A stretch of 24,177 nt of DNA from NCBI GenBank assembly GCA_937934355.1, contig CALGZY010000153.1:1-24177 (forward strand), read 5' to 3'. The notes below the pieces were generated by a model. The model did no database searches. It had not been told where the DNA came from and saw only the letters and a program-made list of their open reading frames with translations. Numbering within the stretch: the stretch's first letter is position 1; each line of letters opens with the position of its first letter. This stretch comes from an uncultured Collinsella sp. GTDB taxonomy: Bacteria; Actinomycetota; Coriobacteriia; Coriobacteriales; Coriobacteriaceae. Below are positions 1 through 6,985 of the stretch, one piece after another. The position numbers and the translations under genes were made by a program.

Positions 1-2002
1 TCACCGTCGCCGTCGCCCCACCCAGCTTGAGGCTGTCTTTGGGCTCGAGCATTATCTCCAGATCCTGGTCTGCATCGGCAATGGCCTGCGACACCACGAG
101 CGCTGTACCCTGGATACGGTAGTCGTTTTCCTTGTCGCCCTTGGCAGGCTTAAGCGTCTTGCCGCCGCTCTTCACCGTCAGATCGATGTTATCGAGACTA
201 TCGAGCTCAATGCGTTCGGTCTTATCCTGGCCTGCGACCGGTTCGAGATAGGCCACATTAAGTTCAATCGCGCGCGAAGCCGGAATCTTGGTAAAGTCCT
301 CAGCCTTAATCTCTCCGATATTCCATGTGCCCGTCATCTGGTCGCCCGGGCGCGCCAGCACCATGTCATAGTAACCGCTGAGCGAAATGCGCAGGGTGGC
401 TGCTGTCTTGGAGAGAGCGTCCGCTGTAAAGCTGCCGTCATCGCCAACCGCCAGCGGCGTGGACTGCCCCGCCTGCACGAGTGTAGCCGTCGCGCTCTGG
501 GGAAGTTTGCCCGTCACCTGGGCCGCCTCGCCCATCCACTCAAACGTGTAGGCAGGCTTCGAGGAATCGACGGAGTCCTTGCGATCGGCCACGGCATCGG
601 CAAGCTTTTTGACCATCGAGGGGTTGCCAGCCGAATCGGTCGCATAGGCATAGATGGTCTGGCCTTCACCAAAGGGAATCGCATACGTTACGCCATCGAT
701 TGTCACGCGCTCATTATAGTCGCCCGGATAGCCCGCCTCACCAAACTGAAGATCGGGGTTCATCACGCGCAGGGCAACGGCATTATGGTTCGTCTCGTTT
801 CCGTATCTCGTGTTCTCAAAAGCTCCCCACTCTATCATTTCCACGCTTTTGGGTAGCACAATCTCTTTGCCGGCAATCGCAGGATCAAGAGAGGCGAACG
901 CGAGCGCCCCGATAGATTTGACACCATCGCCAATCGTCACCGACGACACAAAGGAGCACCCGTCAAAGGCAAAGCGCTCAATCCGCTCCACCGTGCCCGG
1001 CACATTGATCTGCGTAAAGGTGAGTACCGTTGTATCCGAGACATAGAACTGCGGCACGCCGCAATTGGCGAAGGCACGATAGTCGATAGTCTTAACCGAA
1101 GGCGGCAGCGTTGCCACCACATTGTCGTCAAGCTGTTCGCAGCCCTCAAAGGCCTGCTCGGGAATCGTGGTAAAGGCCGCGTTATTGGGCCAGGTCACCG
1201 TCTGAAGTGTCTTGCTTCCGGTAAACGCATTCCAGCCCAACTCCTCAACCGAATCGGGCAGTGCGATTTCCTTGATGCTGCTGCCTCCCAGGCCGCCAAC
1301 GGTGCGGACGTGCGAATCGGGGGCGAAGGTGACCGATGTGAGAGCGGCGTTTCCCATGCCCCTAAGGCTTACGACACGCTTGCCGTCGATGGTCGAGGGC
1401 ACCTCCAACGTGGTAATGCCTGCGTCGCCATACTCGATAGAAATTTCGTTGGTGAGGCTATCAATCGAGAAGTAGTACTGCGCGGGGGTCTGCTCGCCGG
1501 CCACGTAGCCATCGTCGTATTCGTCCTTTACGCCCGTGGCGCCCTTCGAGGTCATCCAGAGCCCAAGATCCTCATTCCAGGTTGCTTCGGCTTCGGCGGT
1601 CTCCTCTTGCTTCTGCTGCTCAGCGAGTTCCTTGCCCTCGACAAGATCGGTTGCGAGCGCACCCGCAGGTGTGCTCTCGGTCTGCCCGGCGCCCGTCAGG
1701 CCCGCCGCCGATGCAATCTCGGAGGCCGGGGGCGTAGGGGTGTCACCGGTATCGAGCACTGTGGGGTCGGCGGCGCCGGCATCGGGCGCGGGGTCGGCGG
1801 AAGCAGAGTCTGACGTTTGGGCGTCAGCCGAATCGGTGGGAGCGGCGTCGGCTGCTTGGCCGTTATCCGTCTGCACAAAAGTGCCGTCGGTGGTGAGGGT
1901 CTCGGCAAACGCGCCCGCGGGCAACGAACCCGTCACCATAGTGAGGGTCACCGCGGCAACGGTCAGGCGGCGGCAAAGCGCTCGAACAGCAGTCCACCTC
2001 AT
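1..2002 (-). CDS. BspA-like leucine-rich-repeat surface protein, C-terminus beyond the window
   Basis: The frame is open from an ATG at 2002 to the left edge, giving about 667 residues with no stop, so the C-terminal part is missing. Residues 1-33 form a signal peptide: a basic start (MRWTAVRALCRR), a hydrophobic core and a probable cleavage site after AGAFA. Residues 34-120 are a low-complexity Ala/Asp/Pro/Thr linker. Residues ~195-400 carry repeats of the LRR_5 (BspA/TpLRR) pattern, with units such as IALPDSVEELGWNAF, VPGTVERIERFAFDGC and LPKSVEMIEWGAF. Later residues look like beta-rich domains with tyrosines and hydrophobic strands. A Shine-Dalgarno sequence (GGAAAGG) precedes the start. 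BspA-like proteins in gut bacteria are surface adhesins or wall-anchored proteins; binding partner unknown. A wall-sorting signal cannot be checked here. The family call is firm and the exact role is not. Confidence 0.85.
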   Translation of the reverse strand, partial: MRWTAVRALCRRLTVAAVTLTMVTGSLPAGAFAETLTTDGTFVQTDNGQAADAAPTDSADAQTSDSASADPAPDAGAADPTVLDTGDTPTPPASEIASAAGLTGAGQTESTPAGALATDLVEGKELAEQQKQEETAEAEATWNEDLGLWMTSKGATGVKDEYDDGYVAGEQTPAQYYFSIDSLTNEISIEYGDAGITTLEVPSTIDGKRVVSLRGMGNAALTSVTFAPDSHVRTVGGLGGSSIKEIALPDSVEELGWNAFTGSKTLQTVTWPNNAAFTTIPEQAFEGCEQLDDNVVATLPPSVKTIDYRAFANCGVPQFYVSDTTVLTFTQINVPGTVERIERFAFDGCSFVSSVTIGDGVKSIGALAFASLDPAIAGKEIVLPKSVEMIEWGAFENTRYGNETNHNAVALRVMNPDLQFGEAGYPGDYNERVTIDGVTYAIPFGEGQTIYAYATDSAGNPSMVKKLADAVADRKDSVDSSKPAYTFEWMGEAAQVTGKLPQSATATLVQAGQSTPLAVGDDGSFTADALSKTAATLRISLSGYYDMVLARPGDQMTGTWNIGEIKAEDFTKIPASRAIELNVAYLEPVAGQDKTERIELDSLDNIDLTVKSGGKTLKPAKGDKENDYRIQGTALVVSQAIADADQDLEIMLEPKDSLKLGGATATV

Positions 2003-2063
2003 GGTCGTTCCTTTCCTGCAAACCAAAAGTCATCCAGCGTAATCGTCGTCCAAAAACAAAGCG

Positions 2064-2095
2064 AACGGTAGGTTCATATATACGAACCTACCGTT
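2064..2095. promoter_or_regulatory. Perfect 12-bp palindrome upstream of the LRR surface gene, candidate operator
   Basis: The arms AACGGTAGGTTC (2064-2075) and GAACCTACCGTT (2084-2095) are exact reverse complements around an AT-rich 8-nt centre. The site lies about 60-95 bp upstream of the LRR gene start. Its core, TAGGTTC-N8-GAACCTA, recurs in degenerate form upstream of the next surface gene at 3623-3644. There is no T-run on either side, so it does not look like a terminator. A regulator binding site is the best reading, but the protein is not known. Confidence 0.5.
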
Positions 2096-2106
2096 CTACC
2101 TGCGCA

Positions 2107-2143
2107 AACCGCCACAAAGGGGACAGGCACCTTTGTGGCGGTT
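2107..2143. repeat. REP-like palindrome with GGACAGGCA loop
   Basis: AACCGCCACAAAGG (2107-2120) pairs perfectly with CCTTTGTGGCGGTT (2130-2143) around the 9-nt loop GGACAGGCA. The same loop, reverse-complemented, and nearly the same stem occur at 8073-8113, and a decayed copy lies at 3552-3583. It is therefore a dispersed palindromic repeat rather than a one-off hairpin. Confidence 0.75.
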
Positions 2144-2164
2144 CTGGACTTGGCCGACCAGTTT

Positions 2165-2221
2165 GTCTCAATCTGTAACAGTTAGAGGTCAAATTACCCG
2201 CTTGGTGTTACGGATCGAGAC
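2165..2221. repeat. 57-nt palindromic repeat unit, copy 1
   Basis: GTCTCAATCTGTAACA (2165-2180) and TGTTACGGATCGAGAC (2206-2221) form 16-nt inverted arms with two mismatches around a 25-nt spacer. A second unit with the same arm sequence and the same 25-nt spacer length begins 81 bp later. The spacers share TAGAG near the start and TTGG at the end. Confidence 0.7.
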
Positions 2222-2245
2222 GTTAGGTTGGCGGCCATTCGGTTC

Positions 2246-2302
2246 ATCTCAATCTGTAACATCTAGAGCCGTTTTGGGCAGTTTGGTGTTACAGATTGAG
2301 AT
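2246..2302. repeat. 57-nt palindromic repeat unit, copy 2
   Basis: ATCTCAATCTGTAACA (2246-2261) and TGTTACAGATTGAGAT (2287-2302) are perfect 16-nt inverted arms with a 25-nt spacer, matching copy 1 in layout. The unit ends 36 bp past the stop codon of the minus-strand wall-anchored protein. A terminator role is possible, but no clear T-run follows. Confidence 0.7.
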
Positions 2303-2338
2303 TTTGCTGAGGCCGAGAACGAGAGCCGCCACCCAGCT

Positions 2339-3523
2339 CTAATGCTTGCGGCGCTTGGTCGCGGCGAGGCCGGCGGCGGCTACGGTTGCGCCGGCGATAC
2401 CCAGGGCGGCGACCGTCATCGCGGTGGCATCGCCCGTGGCAGCCAGGACGGCGTGGGACTTCTTGGCCGGCGTGGTTTTCTCAACCGTCTTGGTCACCGT
2501 GGTGGTTGCGGCAGGCTTGGTCTCCGGCTTGATCTCCGGTTTCTGCTCGAGCTTGGTATCGGGCTTCACCTCGGGCTTCACCTCGGGCTTAGCCTCGGGC
2601 TGCGGCGCCGGCATCTCCGGGTCGACCGGGACCGGCTTAGCCTCGGGCGTAAACGTCAGGTCGGTGATTAGCCATAGCGTACGGAACAAGCCGGGAACAG
2701 GCGCATGCTCGCTTGCCTTATCCACCCGATAACTGCACTCCACGCCATTGACCATCAGTTTAATGTTAGGCGTAAAGAAGAAATCCCACGCCGGCTTAAA
2801 GTACAGGCCATAGCGATAGGTCACCCCAGATTTAAAAGCGTCGATGTGGTTGGTGATTTGCCGATCCCAGAATATATCGGAGTTCACTTCACTGCCATCG
2901 CTGCCCGTCCAGAACTCACACTGAAGAATGGAGTTCGAGCCCGCCGGAGTGTCTGCCGTAAAGTCCGGTTTATCGCCCGCCCTAAAGATGGTGGTGGCGT
3001 CGTCAATCTCGATAACGTCGATAGTTTGCCAATCATCAACCGGCTGCTCGCACAGCATATTGGCCGCATTGGGCGCAAACACGCCATCGACGGTCTTATC
3101 TGTCACGTCGGTCACACCATGCGACGTAATGGCGTCGTTTGCCGGCGCGGCGGCGTTGTCGCTGGGAATGTTTTGTTCAGCGGGTGCCGCATTGTTAGAC
3201 TCATCGGCGGCGTCAGCCGGAGTCGTCTGCTGAGGTTCGGCGACAGTTTGTGCCGCCGGAGCAGCGTCGGTTGCAGGCGTGGTCGCCGGAGCCGCATCCT
3301 CCGCAACTGCCGGCGTCACCAGAGCCGCGGCAACCTCGCCCGTCGCGGCGGCGGAATCCGCGCACTCGGTCGCGAGCGCCACGCTCGGCAGCAGCAGCTG
3401 GCCGATCATGAGTGCGCACGCACCGACGCTGGCAATCTTCACGCCCACGCAACGCCAAGTACCGTGAACCAGCGAGCAAGCGCGCTCGCGCTGGGTTTGA
3501 TTATCAAAGTGGCTTCCGTTCAT
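2339..3523 (-). CDS. Wall-anchored surface protein with Pro/Lys-rich stalk and LAATGD sorting signal
   Basis: The ATG at 3523 is chosen over an upstream extension because GGGAGG sits just before it. The product has 394 residues. A long basic N-terminus containing ACSLVHGTWR leads into a hydrophobic signal core ending LPSVALA. An Ala/Thr/Pro-rich stretch follows, then a globular region of about 150 residues with several Cys and many aromatic residues that I do not recognise. After this comes a stalk of PEVKP/PETKP-type repeats. The C-terminus is a sorting signal: LAATGD, a hydrophobic span and the basic tail KRRKH. The protein is expected to be exported and covalently attached to the wall by a sortase. 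It shares its signal peptide and tail with the IS-disrupted gene upstream. Ligand and function are unknown. Confidence 0.85.
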   Translation of the reverse strand: MNGSHFDNQTQRERACSLVHGTWRCVGVKIASVGACALMIGQLLLPSVALATECADSAAATGEVAAALVTPAVAEDAAPATTPATDAAPAAQTVAEPQQTTPADAADESNNAAPAEQNIPSDNAAAPANDAITSHGVTDVTDKTVDGVFAPNAANMLCEQPVDDWQTIDVIEIDDATTIFRAGDKPDFTADTPAGSNSILQCEFWTGSDGSEVNSDIFWDRQITNHIDAFKSGVTYRYGLYFKPAWDFFFTPNIKLMVNGVECSYRVDKASEHAPVPGLFRTLWLITDLTFTPEAKPVPVDPEMPAPQPEAKPEVKPEVKPDTKLEQKPEIKPETKPAATTTVTKTVEKTTPAKKSHAVLAATGDATAMTVAALGIAGATVAAAGLAATKRRKH

Positions 3524-3551
3524 AACGGCCTCCCTAATCGAAGGATTAACG

Positions 3552-3583
3552 CCACTACAAAGGCGCTTGTCCCTTTGCGGTGG
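3552..3583. repeat. Decayed copy of the GGACAGG-loop palindrome
   Basis: CCACTACAAAGG (3552-3563) and CCTTTGCGGTGG (3572-3583) pair with two mismatches, around a loop containing TTGTC. Stem and loop match the elements at 2107-2143 and 8073-8113 closely enough to count as a diverged copy. It lies in the 5' leader or promoter region of the wall-anchored gene that starts at 3523. Confidence 0.55.
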
Positions 3584-3620
3584 TCCTGTACAACCAAGAT
3601 GCGCCAAATGGCCCTGTACG

Positions 3621-3646
3621 CCTAGGTTCGTACATGCGAGCCCAGG
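3621..3646. promoter_or_regulatory. Imperfect palindrome upstream of surface gene, candidate operator
   Basis: CCTAGGTTCG (3621-3630) and CGAGCCCAGG (3637-3646) are inverted arms with two mismatches. Aligned with the site at 2064-2095 it gives TAGGTTC-N8-GAGCCCA, with the same left half-site and the same 8-nt spacing. It lies about 100-120 bp upstream of the ATG at 3523. Two surface genes carrying the same spaced palindrome suggests a shared regulator; this is inferred from two sites only. Confidence 0.42.
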
Positions 3647-3728
3647 CTGCTACCTACGGAAATACAAAAAGCTGCCGCGAAGACACTTATGCCCACACAG
3701 CGGCTGAAAATGGCTGTGAAAGCTACTG

Positions 3729-5161
3729 CTAGCGGCTGCGACGCTTGGACGCGACGAAGCCGGCGCCGATGACGGACGCACCGGCGATTCCGAGGGCGGC
3801 CGCCGCCGTCGCGGCGTTGTCACCCGTGGCGGCAAGAGCGCCCGCGGACTTCTGGACCGCGGCGACCTGCGCAGCCGGCTTGGGGGCAGCGGCCGTGGAG
3901 CTCGCCTGGGTCGACGTCACGGACGGCACGTCGGTCCCGCTGCCGCCGCCCGGCTGCGGCGTGGGAGCCGGGGTGGGTTCAGGCTGCGGGGCGGGCTCGA
4001 GTTCGGCCGCATCTCCAGAGCTGATTACCACGTTACGGGCGACCTCGTCGGAAGTTCTAATGTCCTGGATGACAGACGACCCGGGAACGCCGATGACACG
4101 CCCACTTCCAACGGTGTCGCGCACGGTACCTCCGTCGGGAATCGCAATCTTTAACCCTCCCTCAAGTTTGATATAGGGGGCCCTGAAGGACCCCATATTG
4201 ACGGCATAGACTGCCGCCGTCGAGCCCGACGCCACAACATTTGATTGAAAGAAGCTAATTCGAGGAGTAGCCGACGGGGAGCCAGACTGTGAAAAAATTC
4301 CATAGACATCTTTGCGATTTGCCCCTACAAGCTCATCAGCCCCGGCATCACCTTGAGCCGTGAGGTTCGAGCGATTGACGCGTATCCATGACGCCCCGTC
4401 TTGCACGCGTATCCAAACACCAGCCGAGATTTTTCCCGCGCTCCCTGTCGCGAGCGAAACATCCGCCCCGTTGGCAATCTTCAAATATGTTTCCGTCTTA
4501 ATACCAAACGAATACAGAGCGACCGACATGCCCCCTGCATTACCCGCCGTCGCATTTAATTTAGCGTTGTCCACCATGATACAGCCACCATGTTTGGCGC
4601 TGTAGTCCGCCTCTTCGGCCTGTGCACCCTCGATGGCAGAATGCCTGGGAGGAACATTTTCGGCAAGGACTGCAAAGACATCGGCGTTCGACTTTGCCTC
4701 GACATGGACGTCAGCACCATTCTTTATGGCTATGTCGCCCGCTGCCGCATGGATACCAATGGATTCATATGCTCCGCCCGTGGCTGTCACGTTAACGTCA
4801 GCGCCATCAATGGTCACATCGCCACCGGCATTGCCGTCGCCTGTCGCCGTAATCACATCGGTCTGGGCCGTCGCATTCAGGGTGCCGTCGCCGGTAATGG
4901 CAAGGTTACCGTTCTTAACAGCAATGGCGCTCTGCCCGGCATCGGCCGTTACGGTGTTGATGCCCGTCACGCCGATGGTGAGGTTGCCCTTGGCGCCGAT
5001 GGAGCCTCCGTCGTAGCCGTTGAGCTTCATGTCGTTAGCGCCATCCCAGGACCAGGTTCCCGCCTCGTCGCCGGCAGCGGTGCCCGCGTCGTACTGCGTG
5101 CCGCCGACGTTGACCCACTCGGCGGCGAGCGCCACGCTCGGCAGCAGCAGCTGGCCGACCA
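3729..5161 (-). pseudogene. IS-disrupted beta-helix-like wall-anchored surface protein, main (3') part
   Basis: This is the main part of a gene whose first 115 nt lie at 6654-6768, beyond an IS256-type element. Joining 6768-6654 to 5161-3729 (one target duplication removed) restores a single 1548-nt frame of 515 codons plus stop. The mature part starts after LPSVALA with AAEWVNVGGTQYD. It consists of many short repeats such as DVTIDGADVNVTATGG and IKNGADVHVEAKS, typical of right-handed beta-helix or Cthe_2159-like carbohydrate-binding domains. A Pro/Glu/Gly-rich linker and a sorting signal follow: LAATGD, a hydrophobic span and the tail ASKRRSR. As it stands the gene has no start or export signal, so it is probably silent. 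The body is intact, so precise IS excision would restore it. Confidence 0.8.
5154..5161. repeat. Left target-site duplication of the IS element
   Basis: GCCGACCA at 5154-5161 is repeated at 6646-6653, immediately outside the right end. Eight-bp duplications are usual for IS256-family insertion. The uninterrupted paralogue at 2339-3523 has a single related site (GCCGATCA) at the matching signal-peptide position. Confidence 0.85.
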
Positions 5162-5243
5162 GGTAGTGTCGAGAAAGTTGGTGTAGCGCCCGATCCGAAG
5201 CGAGTCGGCCCGGCGTCCTGGAATCTGGAATACGGTTGATATC

Positions 5244-6524
5244 CTATGCCGCCTCGACCCTGTCCGCAAGCTCGAGGCCGGACTCGAGCATCTTCCTGGC
5301 CTCCGCCTCAAGCCGCGCCCACTCGACGGGACCGTCGATTCCCCGAGTGCGACCGTCATCGTAGAGCTCGTTCATCCTCACCTCCGAGAAGTACCTGGAC
5401 TCCTGCCATATCTCGTCCTGCTCGCACATGACCGCGCCCGCGAGCCGCACCAGCGAGCCCGTGGAGGGGAACACCTGCACGACGCGCGACCTGCGCTTTA
5501 TCTCCCGGTTGGTCCTCTCCTGCACGTTGTTGGTGCGCAGGCGCTTCCAGTGGGTCGGCGGGAAGTCGAGGTAGGCCAGCGCGTCGGGCTCGGCCTCCTC
5601 CAGCACCGCCGCCGCCCTGGGGCAGCACCCCTCCAGCATGTCGCACGCCGCGTGGTACATGGCCGTCACGGTGGCGGCGTCGCGCCCGCGGAACACCTGC
5701 GACACGATCCTGCCCACGCGGCGCCTGAGCTGCCAGGAGCCGGCCTCGCGCATGCAGTCGCGCATGAGGTGGACCGCGCAGCGCTGCCACGCGGCGCCCT
5801 GGAAGACCTCGCCGAGCGCCCGGACGAGCCCCGGGTGGGCGTCCGAGACGACGAGCCGCACGCCCGCCGCCCCGCGCGAGCGGATGGCCCGCAGGAAGGC
5901 GAGCCACGAGTCGTAGGACTCGGTGTCGACAACGTCGACGCCCAGGACGCGCCTCCAGCCGCCCGCATCGCAGCCGATGGCGGTGACCACGGCGGTGGAG
6001 GCGACGCGCCCCTCGCGGCGGCACTTGACGTAGGTCGCGTCGAGCCAGACGTAGGGCACCGGCGAGCCGCCGAGCGGCCTTCCGCACAGGTCCTCGATAT
6101 CTGCGTCCAAGCTCGAGGCGATGGCGCTCACCTGGTCCTTCGAGAGCCTGGAGACGCCCATCTTCTCGGCCACCCTCCGCACCTTGCGGGTGCTCGTGCC
6201 CGTGGCGTACATCTCGGCCACGGCGGCCACGAGGGCGCGGTCGACGCGCTGGTAGCGCTCGAGCACGTCCTCAGGGAAGAAGCTGCCGGAGCGCAGCTTG
6301 GGGATGCGCAGCGTCAGCGTGCCGACGCAGGTGGCGAGCGACCTCTCGCGGTAGCCGTTTCGGCTGTTCGCCCCGCCGCCGCACAGCTGGTCGGCCTCGG
6401 CGTCCATCACGGCGTTCACGACCTGCTCGGCTAGTCTGCGGAGCAGCTCCTGCATGTCGATGGCGCCGTCGTCGAAACGGGGCATGGCGAGCATGTCCGG
6501 CGTCGGGTCTGATAAGATTCCCAT
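5244..6524 (-). CDS. IS256-family (mutator type) transposase
   Basis: This DDE transposase of 426 residues has the normal length for the family. The N-terminal part (1-150) contains SRNGYRER and IPKLRSGSFFPEDVLERYQR, typical of mutator transposases, and a helix-turn-helix-like stretch at 110-130. The catalytic triad is visible as D162 (WLDATY), D228 (VSDAHPGL) and E336 (NNVQERTNRE). The family C-x2-H motif (C249/H252) lies between the second Asp and the Glu. The frame has no break. An AAAGGA precedes the ATG at 6524 at a long distance, within a predicted hairpin that could limit translation. It catalyses cut-and-paste or copy-out movement of the surrounding element. Confidence 0.95.
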   Translation of the reverse strand: MGILSDPTPDMLAMPRFDDGAIDMQELLRRLAEQVVNAVMDAEADQLCGGGANSRNGYRERSLATCVGTLTLRIPKLRSGSFFPEDVLERYQRVDRALVAAVAEMYATGTSTRKVRRVAEKMGVSRLSKDQVSAIASSLDADIEDLCGRPLGGSPVPYVWLDATYVKCRREGRVASTAVVTAIGCDAGGWRRVLGVDVVDTESYDSWLAFLRAIRSRGAAGVRLVVSDAHPGLVRALGEVFQGAAWQRCAVHLMRDCMREAGSWQLRRRVGRIVSQVFRGRDAATVTAMYHAACDMLEGCCPRAAAVLEEAEPDALAYLDFPPTHWKRLRTNNVQERTNREIKRRSRVVQVFPSTGSLVRLAGAVMCEQDEIWQESRYFSEVRMNELYDDGRTRGIDGPVEWARLEAEARKMLESGLELADRVEAA

Positions 6525-6526
6525 AG

Positions 6527-6588
6527 CGGTCTTCGTCCTTTCCTAGAACCTGTTGTTGTGGTGATTTCAGATTCTAGGACGAAGGCCG
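6527..6588 (-). promoter_or_regulatory. Hairpin around the transposase ribosome-binding region
   Basis: CGGTCTTCGTCC (6527-6538) pairs with GGACGAAGGCCG (6577-6588), with one mismatch. TAGAA (6544-6548) pairs with TTCTA (6572-6576), leaving a 5-nt bulge. In the transposase mRNA this stem covers or borders the AAAGGA in front of the start. Such structures are a known way for IS elements to prevent translation of read-through transcripts; here it is a prediction. Confidence 0.4.
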
Positions 6589-6621
6589 TTCTTCGTTAAA
6601 CGGGCGCTAGGGCGTCACCCT

Positions 6622-6645
6622 TACTCCAACATTTTCGACGCGATC
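6622..6645. repeat. Right terminal inverted repeat of the IS element
   Basis: Read inward, this end begins GATCGCGTCGAAAATGTTGG and matches the left end (5162-5185) at most of 24 positions, including GTCGA, AA and GTTGG. The right target duplication GCCGACCA (6646-6653) follows directly. Confidence 0.8.
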
Positions 6646-6653
6646 GCCGACCA

Positions 6654-6768
6654 TGAGCACACAGGCCCCCGCGCAAGCAAGTTTTGCCCCCACGCGGCGC
6701 CACGTTCCGTGAGAGAGCGAGCACGCGCGGTCGTGGTCGATTGGGTTGTCATGGATTTGCTTTCGCAT
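6654..6768 (-). pseudogene. 5' fragment of the IS-disrupted surface gene (start and part of signal peptide)
   Basis: The ATG at 6768 has a strong Shine-Dalgarno sequence (AAGGAGG, 5 nt upstream). The 38 codons encode a basic N-terminus with ACSLSHGTWRRVGAK and the first half of a hydrophobic signal core (CAGACVLMVG). The frame then enters the target duplication and the IS. The same residues in the same order open the paralogue at 3523 (ACSLVHGTWR, then GACALMIGQLLLPSVALA), which identifies this stretch as the missing 5' end of the gene at 3729-5161. Translation from this start would stop soon after entering the IS. Confidence 0.85.
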
Positions 6769-6985
6769 GTGAGCCTCCTTGTCGTAAGGGGTGCTTCTGT
6801 AACACCATGTTACGGGAAGATAGCCGGATCCCGGGGCACAAATTCTCAAGTGGCGCATCTGCCAGCGCAAAAGGCGACAAGCGCGCAATCGCCGAGGGGG
6901 GGGTCTTCGCTTTCCAAAGGCCCGCACATACCATCCTGGTCTACAACCGAGGAAACGGTTATTCCGTCCACCCAAAGGACCGTTC
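6769..6985. promoter_or_regulatory. Divergent intergenic region with palindromes
   Basis: This 217-bp gap separates the disrupted surface gene (minus) from the LuxR-type regulator (plus), so it should hold both promoters. It contains the palindrome GTAAC-N5-GTTAC (6799-6813), with CTTC/GAAG partly extending the symmetry, and a weaker AACCG-N6-CGGTT (6945-6960) just before the regulator. I could not pick convincing -35/-10 pairs. The TAGGTTC-N8-GAACCTA palindrome of the other two surface genes is absent here. Confidence 0.35.

Larger units (their letters stand above)
5162..6645. mobile_element. Complete IS256-family insertion sequence, 1484 bp
   Basis: The element is bounded by the 8-bp duplication GCCGACCA and holds one transposase gene. 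Its ends are imperfect inverted repeats. The left end starts GGTAGTGTCGAGAAAGTTGG, and the right end, read inward, starts GATCGCGTCGAAAATGTTGG. The shared core is GTCGARAAWGTTGGWGTA over roughly 24 bp. All parts look intact, so it may still move. It sits inside the signal-peptide codons of a wall-anchored surface gene, in line with it (both on the minus strand). Confidence 0.9.

Noticed and set aside
2165..2302. Two regularly spaced repeats as a possible CRISPR array
   Set aside because: Only two units, each internally palindromic with related spacers, and no cas genes; they are palindromic repeats.
2705..3625. Plus-strand open frame opposite the wall-anchored surface gene
   Set aside because: Shadow of the minus-strand gene, which has a signal peptide, sorting signal and ribosome-binding site; the plus frame has none.
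5027..5359. Minus-strand frame crossing the left IS border
   Set aside because: It joins out-of-frame IS and surface-gene sequence; neither part is in the proper coding frame.
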